Assembly (NCBI GenBank): GCA_016869675.1
Contig: VGDP01000022.1
Location: 1-55,044, forward strand
DNA length: 55,044 bases
Direction of reading: 5' to 3'
Origin: Alphaproteobacteria bacterium
GTDB taxonomy: Bacteria > Pseudomonadota > Alphaproteobacteria > SP197
Below, piece after piece: positions 54,663 through 55,044 of this stretch (its first letter is position 1; each line of letters starts with the position of its first letter). Made by a program: the position numbers and the translations under genes. The notes under the pieces were generated by a model. It had not been told where the DNA came from and did not search any database. It was given only the letters and a program-made list of their open reading frames with translations.

Positions 54663-54905
54663 ATGCCCGACGCCACGACGCTGCAGGACGTCATCATCGA
54701 GTACGCCCCCGAGGGCGCGTAAGTGCGCGTCTCGGCGTTCGATCCGCGGACGCTGGCGGAGGTTTCCATTGTCGGCGCCGCCGCGGCCGGGCACGCGATC
54801 CTGGAACGCATGGTGCTGCGCAGGCTCGACTGGGTGCTGGCGCGCAAGCGCGGGTGGGCCAGAGTGGGGACCGATCAGGTGGCATCAGTTTGTGATTCCG
54901 CCTGA
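54663..54905 (+). pseudogene. DUF6898-like small protein interrupted by an in-frame TAA
   Basis: The ATG at 54663 opens MPDATTLQDVIIEYAPEGA and then codon 20 is TAA (54720-54722). The frame continues as VRVSAFDPRTLAEVSIVGAA and LERMVLRRLDWVLARK. Together the two parts match a small alphaproteobacterial protein pattern (V-x-V-x-A-x-D-P-x-T-x-x-E-V-S-I-x-G, then L-R-x-L-x-x-V-L) which I recall as DUF6898. A tyrosine codon TAC/TAT changed to TAA would explain the stop. GTG at 54723 directly after it has GAGGG upstream and could restart translation to give a 60-residue product. The C-terminal end runs beyond the usual length. Confidence 0.6.
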
Positions 54906-54914
54906 TCGGGCAAG

Positions 54915-54994
54915 CCGCTCTAAGACTTTGAATCGCGAGCAACTTCATCCGATCGGACGGAACCCGGACGGTTCCGCCCGATCGGATGTTGCTC
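54915..54994 (-). repeat. Dispersed 80-bp palindromic repeat, copy A2
   Basis: This is the reverse-complement copy of the unit at 19941-20020. The outer pair is GAGCAAC (54937-54943) with GTTGCTC (54988-54994). The inner 16-bp stem is 54949-54964 with 54970-54985, and the tail CCGCTCTA ... TTGAATCGC lies at 54915-54936. Stem bases that differ from copy A1 are mostly changed on both arms. A partial arm-like sequence, GATTCCGCCTGATCGGGC, precedes it at about 54894. Confidence 0.85.
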
Positions 54995-55044
54995 TAGGTT
55001 GGGCGCCCCAAGGCGCCCGCACCGACCGTGACCGCTTCCCCTGC

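Overview
The window is high-GC, densely coding DNA that reads as an alphaproteobacterium, most likely a Rhodospirillales-type lineage. That placement is an inference from several markers. These are the scpA-scpB-tatA-tatB-tatC-serS gene order, a tiny aa3-type cytochrome oxidase subunit IV, a SAM-II riboswitch, an SOS box of the GAAC-N7-GAAC type, hopanoid genes (hpnC, hpnE), TrmFO, and a DUF6898-like small protein. No rRNA, tRNA, CRISPR array, phage or complete insertion sequence was recognised.

Layout. 1-2.6 kb: tail of a serine-cycle-type cluster (acyl-CoA synthetase alpha subunit resembling malate thiokinase MtkB, a hydroxypyruvate/glyoxylate reductase), then a decayed PEP carboxylase fused head-on to a TRAP small-permease remnant. 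2.6-10 kb: acyl-CoA dehydrogenase, LOG-family protein, GNAT acetyltransferase, MscS channel, SEL1 protein, CoxIV microprotein and a DEAD-box helicase. 10.2-17.8 kb: site-2 protease, scpAB, a methyltransferase, a lone ferric-type ABC ATPase behind a 17-bp perfect palindrome, tatABC and serS. The serS gene carries a roughly 110-codon, very AT-rich, in-frame insertion. 17.8-28 kb: a damaged SDR, a TPR-glycosyltransferase, a PuuD-like membrane protein, hpnE-hpnC, a squalene-synthase-like gene, an amine oxidase, a large unknown protein and trmFO. 28-37 kb: zntB, a PEP-CTERM serine protease, uvrA with an SOS box, and a degP/two-component operon. 37-43.8 kb: the ssb/ornithine decarboxylase/hydrolase/methyltransferase operon, converging on a SAM-II-controlled metY-hemB-dioxygenase operon. 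44-47.2 kb: a valine-degradation operon. 47.2-53.2 kb: two paralogous polyamine-type binding proteins (one with an in-frame TAG), three SDRs and a GcvT-like protein. 53.3-55 kb: glutaryl-CoA dehydrogenase and a DUF6898-like gene with an in-frame TAA.

The strongest unexplained signal is the AT-rich insert in serS: foreign in composition, open in frame through about 110 codons, and placed just before the serine-binding TxE loop of an essential enzyme. Second are two dispersed palindromic repeat families. One is an 80-bp unit in two inverted copies about 35 kb apart whose stem differences are compensatory. Several genes are broken by single events (ppc, dctQ, an SDR, potD-like, DUF6898-like), which could be real decay or assembly/base-call error. 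I cannot tell which from the sequence alone.
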